Source of the DNA: Baffinella frigidus | Lineage: Eukaryota > Cryptophyceae > Cryptomonadales > Baffinellaceae | DNA: 16,652 nt | Assembly: GCA_026770585.1 (NCBI GenBank) | Contig: MU646400.1 | Coordinates: 762,339-778,990, forward strand | Direction of reading: 5' to 3' | Shown: positions 1-6,000 of the stretch, in pieces | How the letters are laid out: each line of letters begins with the position of its first letter | Numbering within the stretch: the stretch's first letter is position 1 | The notes under the pieces: model-generated | Told to the model about the DNA's origin: nothing | The model's input: the letters and a program-made list of their open reading frames with translations, nothing else | The model's database searches: none | Position numbers and translations under genes: made by a program

Positions 1-74
1 GTGTCGTCGCGGGCGATGTAGACGTCAGCGCGCGAGACCACCCCCTCGTTCGGCGCGAACACCTCCTTCGTAAC
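1..74 (-). CDS. Exon 14 of the minus-strand gene (cut by window edge)
   Basis: After acceptor CCCTCAG the reading is VTKEVFAPNEGVVSRADVYI then ARDD, running off the window. Two ghosts, ANEGVVSRA (231-262) and ETKEVFAPIKGVVS (314-368), support this frame as the ancestral coding frame. Confidence 0.65.
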
Positions 75-3000
75 CTGAGGGAGAGAGAACCACTTAGCAG
101 CCACCGGTGTCTTCAGAAGAGTGTCCCTCTAAACGATTCCCGTACAAGAAATCCGGGCATTCTTGCCCGGAAATCCTGTATGGACAGGATTGGCCTCTGT
201 CAGTTACTGCTAAGTGCCGGGCGATGAAGGCGCGCGAGACCACCCCCTCATTCGCAACCTGCCGGTGAGAGAAGACTTTTGAAACAGAGCGGGGAACAAC
301 ACGAGTCAGAGGATACGCTGGAGACGACCCCCTTGATGGGCGCGAACACCTCTTTGGTTTCCTGCGGGAGGCACATACGAGTACACACGATACACGGCAC
401 GAAACACGGCATGTAAAACACGGAACAACACACGGTACACGCGGGTCGCTGGACGCACGGCACACGGCAGACGACTCTTTCGACGCGTGGGAACACCTTT
501 ATCCGGGGAAACATATTTTTCTTTAGTTTGAGGTGAACAAAAATTACTACACGGTTCGTTCTTTTCAGTAATATTAAAGCGGTTGTGTGGTAATTTTCGT
601 GGCCATCAAACTAAAGAAAAATAGGTTTCCCCGGATAAACCTCCGTTGGTAACCCGAGGAGGATACACGGCACACGCGAGTCCGTGGTTTAGTAAAACCC
701 GCGACCGCAGGTGCGGCGATGAGGGGTGTGTTTAGGGTTTGGGGTTTGGGGTTCAGGGTTTAGGGTTTAGGGTTCAGGGTTTTAGGGTTTGGGGTTTGGG
801 GTTTAGGTTTTCGGGTTTCAAACCTGGAGGTTGGAGAGGGTGAAGAGGTGGACGGTGACGCGGTACTTGAGCGCTACACCATCTCTCTCGCACACAAACT
901 CTCTTTCTCTATCTCTCTCCCGCTCTCTCTCTTTCGCTACATCCCTCCCGTCTCTCTCTCTCTCGCTACATCCCTCGATGCCTCCCTTTATCTCCCCCTT
1001 TACGTTTCACCCTTTTCAGACCTGGAGGTTGGAGAGGGTGAAGAGGTGGACGGTGACGCGGTACTTGAGCGCGACACTCGCCAGCTCCATCTGCGAGGTG
1101 GGCGGTCAGGGTCAGAGAGGAGGGGGGGGCTCCCCGAGGCGTCAGGCGAGGACAGGCGAGTTCTATCCGGCAGACTGGTCTAGAGAGAAGAGCCACACGA
1201 GAGCTCTCGCATAATTAGTGTGAAGCGCGTGCCAAGAAATTTTCCCCGTGCCCGCCCCTAGAATGCACAGTACGTCTACAGACCCGAATCAGAGAATCTT
1301 CTCCCACTCTGAGGGCTGCTGATAGCACGTAGTACTGCATCATGGCGAGCGGAACAGGAATACCCCCGAACCTGAAGGGGCGGGTACGGGGAGGGGACCT
1401 GGGGCGTCTGGAGGTTGAGCAGCTTGCTCTTGTGTGCCTGCCCATACATGATCACCTGCCCCCCACACACCGAGAGGTTGAGGTCAGCCATCACACTGAG
1501 TGTTTGGGGTGCAGGGCAGCTCGGTGCAGTAAGGGGGTTGGAAGTATGTGCGCCTGCCCGTGCATGATCACCGACCCCCCGCACAAAGCCTCCACCTCAG
1601 CACACCACTTCAGCACACCACCAACCGCTAGGTACCCCAAAACCAAACCACCAGACCACTTCAGTGTTGGATTCAGTATTGGTTGGGCGCTTGGGGTTTA
1701 GGGGGTTCGGTTCCATGAATGCATTGTGTGTTCTGGTGGCTGGCGATGGGGTGGTGCCTCCAAACGGAGCATGCGCGTCGCAGGGCCGCTCGCCATGATG
1801 CAGTACTACGTGCTATCAGCAGCCCTCAGAGTGGGAGAAGATTCTCTGATTCGGGTCTGTAGACGTACTGTGCATTCTCGGGGCGGGCGTTTTGAGGGGT
1901 TCATGATTTATTGGGCGCGTGGGGTTTAGGGAATGTCTGGGGGGGGTAGGTGCCTCCGAGCGGAGCATGCGCGTCGCAGGGCCGCTCTCCATGACGTTGC
2001 CGCCCTGCCCCGCGACTTTCGGGGAACGCAGCCCGGCTCCGGCCACCTGGTGCACAGCGCACATCTCACATCACGCATCCGACATCAATCAACCAAGCAC
2101 AGTTCCCCTCGACCCGATCCACGCCGAACGCCAGACACCAAACAACCACGCAAATTCCCCTCGGCACGCCCCACGCCGACACGCCTCAAGCGCCACGAAC
2201 GGATCGCATTAACACAGCATGCGCATAACCCTCGGCGGAGTCTCAACTCATTTTTCTACCAAGGCCGGGCGCACTAATTCCGGCATCAACCAAACTCCTG
2301 CATTCCAAGCCAACCTAGGGTGGTGCATACCTCGAGAGCGGGAACGAGCGCCACGAATAGGTCGCTCCCTGCAGGCCCCGTCTCTCGTACGGTATTGACT
2401 ACGGTAGGTCGTGGGGCCCCTAGGTCCGGGTGTTCCGTAGGAGCCACCTTGGGCCCCTACGGCCTGGGAGCTCCTACGGCCTACCGTAGTCGATACCTTA
2501 GGCTACACTACCCTGTTTTCAGTGCGTTACCCTATGAATGCCGACAAAGCTAAAATTCGGGGGTGCAGCGTTTGTGAGAGGCACCTGTGTTTGAGGCAAC
2601 TCTAAGATTGCGATCCATTCGCCCCCACGCTATTCGAGGAAAGTTGCATACCTCAAGCGCGGGAACGAGCGCCACGAACAGGTCGCTCCCCGCAGGGCCC
2701 GTCTCCTGTGGTTGCAGTTCGGGGTTTGGGGTGTGGGGTTTGGGGTTTGGGGTTTGGGGTTTGGGGTTTAGGGTGTAGGGTTTAGGGTTTAGGGTGTAGG
2801 TATGAGGATTTATGGTTGAAGGTTTAGGGTTTTAGGGTTTAGGGTTTAGGGTTTAGGGTTTAGGGTTTACGGGTTTGGGGTTTAGGGTTTGGGGTTTAGG
2901 GTGTAGGGTTTGGGGTTTAGGGTTTACCGGCACCACAACCACCGACCCCGCCTCGGCCATCAGCGCCTGATTCAGGGTTTCGGGTTCAGGTTTTAGGGTT

Positions 3001-6000
3001 GAGGGTTTGGGGTTGAGGGCTTGGGGTTGAGGGGTTGGGTTGGGGGTTTAGGGATTGGGGTTCAGGGTTTAGGTTGAGGGTTTAGGGGTTGGGGTTTCGG
3101 GTTGAAGGTTCAGCGTTGAGGGCTTGAGGTTGAGGTTTGAGGGCTTGGGGTTCAGGGCTTGGGGTGTAGGGTTTGAAAATTGGGGTTGAGGGTTGAGGGT
3201 TGAGGGTTGAGGGTTGGGGGTTGAGGGTTGAGGGCTTAGGGCTTAGCCTGGTTGAGCAGCCAGATCCGCTCCTCAGGGTTCCGCCTAGCCGAGAGTCGCA
3301 CGAGCGTCGGGACAGGCGCCCCCCCCCCCAGCACGACAACCCCCATCGGAGCCTTCCCCCGCAGGGCCGTACCCCCCTGGGCAATGTTTGGAGTTAGGGT
3401 TGAGGCTGCAGATTCAGGGTTCAGGGTTCAGGGTTCAGGTGTGCAAGGTTCAGGTGTTCAGGGTTCAGGGTTTTGGAGTGTAAGGTGTCGGGTGTTAGGG
3501 TGTCGGGTTTTAGGGTGCAGGGGATGAGGGTGTAGGGTGGTAGGGTTTGGGGTTTACCTGGGTAGCGGGGCGGGTCTCGCGGGCTGCGGCAAGTTGGGCG
3601 GCCGCTTCGGCGTCGGAGATCAGTTCCCTAATTAGCGTTTTCATTTAATTAGGAGGCCTGATTAAATTTACTTTGCCCTAACTAATTTCTTCTATTCAAC
3701 CTCCTATGAAAAAGGAATCGATTGAGCTCTCTCCCGAGATTGAAGTGGACCTGGGTAGCGGGGCGGGTCTCGCGGGAGGCAGCGAGTTCGGCGGCGGCTT
3801 CCGCGTCCGAGATCAGGTTGATAGTGTGTGCGCGCCGCTCGAGTTCGGGGAGGATCTGCATGCGGAGGTGGGGATGTTACTCCTCTGGACACGGGAACTA
3901 TTTGCAGGGGGGAGTGACTCCTAGAACCTGGGCCCTAGAAACGGCCGTTTGTTGAAGGGTGTGTCAGAGGCGTCCGAGATCAGGTTGATGGTGTGCACGC
4001 GCCGTTCCAGCCCCGCCGGCAGGCTCTTGAGCGCCCGCGTGACCGGTCACGCGGACGCCGAAGCCAACTGTCCGAGGTGACTGCCTTGTCATGTTCCGTG
4101 GATCGTGCGGACGATGCTGCCCCCCTCACAGAGAGGGGGGGGTCTGGTTTGGGGGCTGGGGTTTAGGGGGAGGGGTGGGGGGGTGGGGAGGGTGCAGCGC
4201 GGCGTGGGGTGTGGAAAGCGTGAGAGGAGAGAGGGGGGGGGCTCCCGTGCTTGTTGGCACGCACGGGGTCTCTGCAGAGACCCCGCTGACGTTCTTTGAT
4301 GCCATCATCCCCACGATGCCCCCCCCCCCCCCCATGGAGGCTAGGTGGTGCGTGTGCGTGGCATGTCGCGCGGTCCCTGCGGAAACCTAGCCGCAGGGAC
4401 GGGGAGAGAGAGGCCACACGCATTCTCCACCTGGCCTCCGTGGGGGGGGGGGGTGCATCGTGGGGATGATGGCATCAAGAAACGTCTCTCGAGAACTGAG
4501 CAGTGCGGCCAGACCTTCTAGTTCACCTCAGTAAATCTTGGCTCGCCATGAAACATATTCCGAGCAGGAAACCTAGTACAAACGAGCAACTAAACTACAG
4601 TTGTGGCGAGCCCGATTTTAGTGAGGCAGAGCTAGACGTTCTCGAGAGCGACGGTGGCGAAGAGCTCTTCAGCAGGTCCAGAAACCTCCTTGTGGGAGCA
4701 ATCCATTTGGTTGCTGGCGGCAAGGAGCGAAGCATCAAGGAGCGGGGGTGCGACGAGACCTCATCCAGAGCGACGTTGGCGAAGAGCTCGTCGGCAGCGC
4801 CAGAAGCCTCCTTGGTCACTGAGATGAAGTGGTCGCCCTGCGCCCCGCCCTCCTCTTCAGACCCACATTCATAGGGTAACGGACAGAAATTACGGTAGCT
4901 GAGCCTACGGTAGTGACTACGGTACGTCACCCTGCGCCCCGCCCTCCCCGTCAGACCCCTGAAGCTCATCTCCACAAAAGTATTCATTAATTGCTTTTGG
5001 TGCAACGAGATTTACTACACAAACGCTTTACTGTTACTTTTATGAGCGAATCGTGTAGTAATTTTCGTTGCCACAGGCAATTAATTAATACTTGTATGGA
5101 GATTAAAGCGCGCTGCCCGCCGAGACAAACGTCGAGAGTGGGACGTCTCAAGGGACGACTCAACGCCACCCGCGTCAAAAAACACATCACTAGAGATATG
5201 CCAGTCCCATGGGGCTTGGACAGGGGCGATGCCGGGGTGTAAGGTTTGGTGTTAAGTGTTTATTGTTCAGGGTTTAGATTGTACTGTTTCGTGTTCGTTG
5301 TTTAATGTGTATTTTTTATTGGTTAGAGTTTCGTGTTGAGTGTTGAGCGTTTATTGTGTGTTTATAGTTTAGAGCTGGAGTTTATTTTTAAGAGCTGGAT
5401 TGTCTATTGTTTAGAGTTTGCTGGAGGGGGGGGGTTACCTTACGGACAAGGAAGAACTGAGTGCGGGGGTCGACCCCCAGCTTCGTTTGGGGTTTGGGGT
5501 GGGGAGTGTCGGGTTTGCTGGATTTGCTGGAGGGAGGGTGCCACCTTACGGACGAGGAAGAGCTGAGTACGGGCGTCGATGCCAGGCCTCGGTTCAGTGT
5601 TTAGTGCTTAGCGTTCATTGTTAAGGGTTTACTGGAACTATTGTTCATTGTTAAGGGTTTGCTGCGTGGTGTACCTTACGGACGAGGAACAGCTCAGTGT
5701 GGGGTTCAACGCCACTTTTAGGGCGTAGGGTTCGAGGTATAAGGTGTGCGGTGTAGGAATAAGGGTTGGGGGTTGCTGGGTTTGCTGGAAGGGGGGTGTT
5801 ACCTTTCGGACGAGGAAGAGCTGAGTGCGGGCGTCGATGCCAGGCCTCGGCCCGAAGTCCTTGCTTCCCACCTGTTTCAGGGATCAGGGTTTACGGTTTA
5901 CGGTTTACGGTTTACGGTTCAGGGTTCAGGGGTGTTGTAGATTTCGGCTTGGCGCGGAATTCACTTGGGGTCGGGGGATCGAGAAAACTGAAAAAATCGC

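Noticed and set aside
1250-1352. Exon encoding QYYVLSAALRVGEDSLIR on the minus strand
   Set aside because: The sequence exists on both strands as an inverted repeat, and its phase (2 at the end) cannot join exon 13, which starts in phase 0.
3319-3329. A frameshift at the 11-G tract in minus-strand exon 8
   Set aside because: On recounting, the frame entering from 3376 continues into APVPTLVRLSARRNPEE and on to LLNQ at 3248 (129 bases, 43 codons), so no frameshift is needed.
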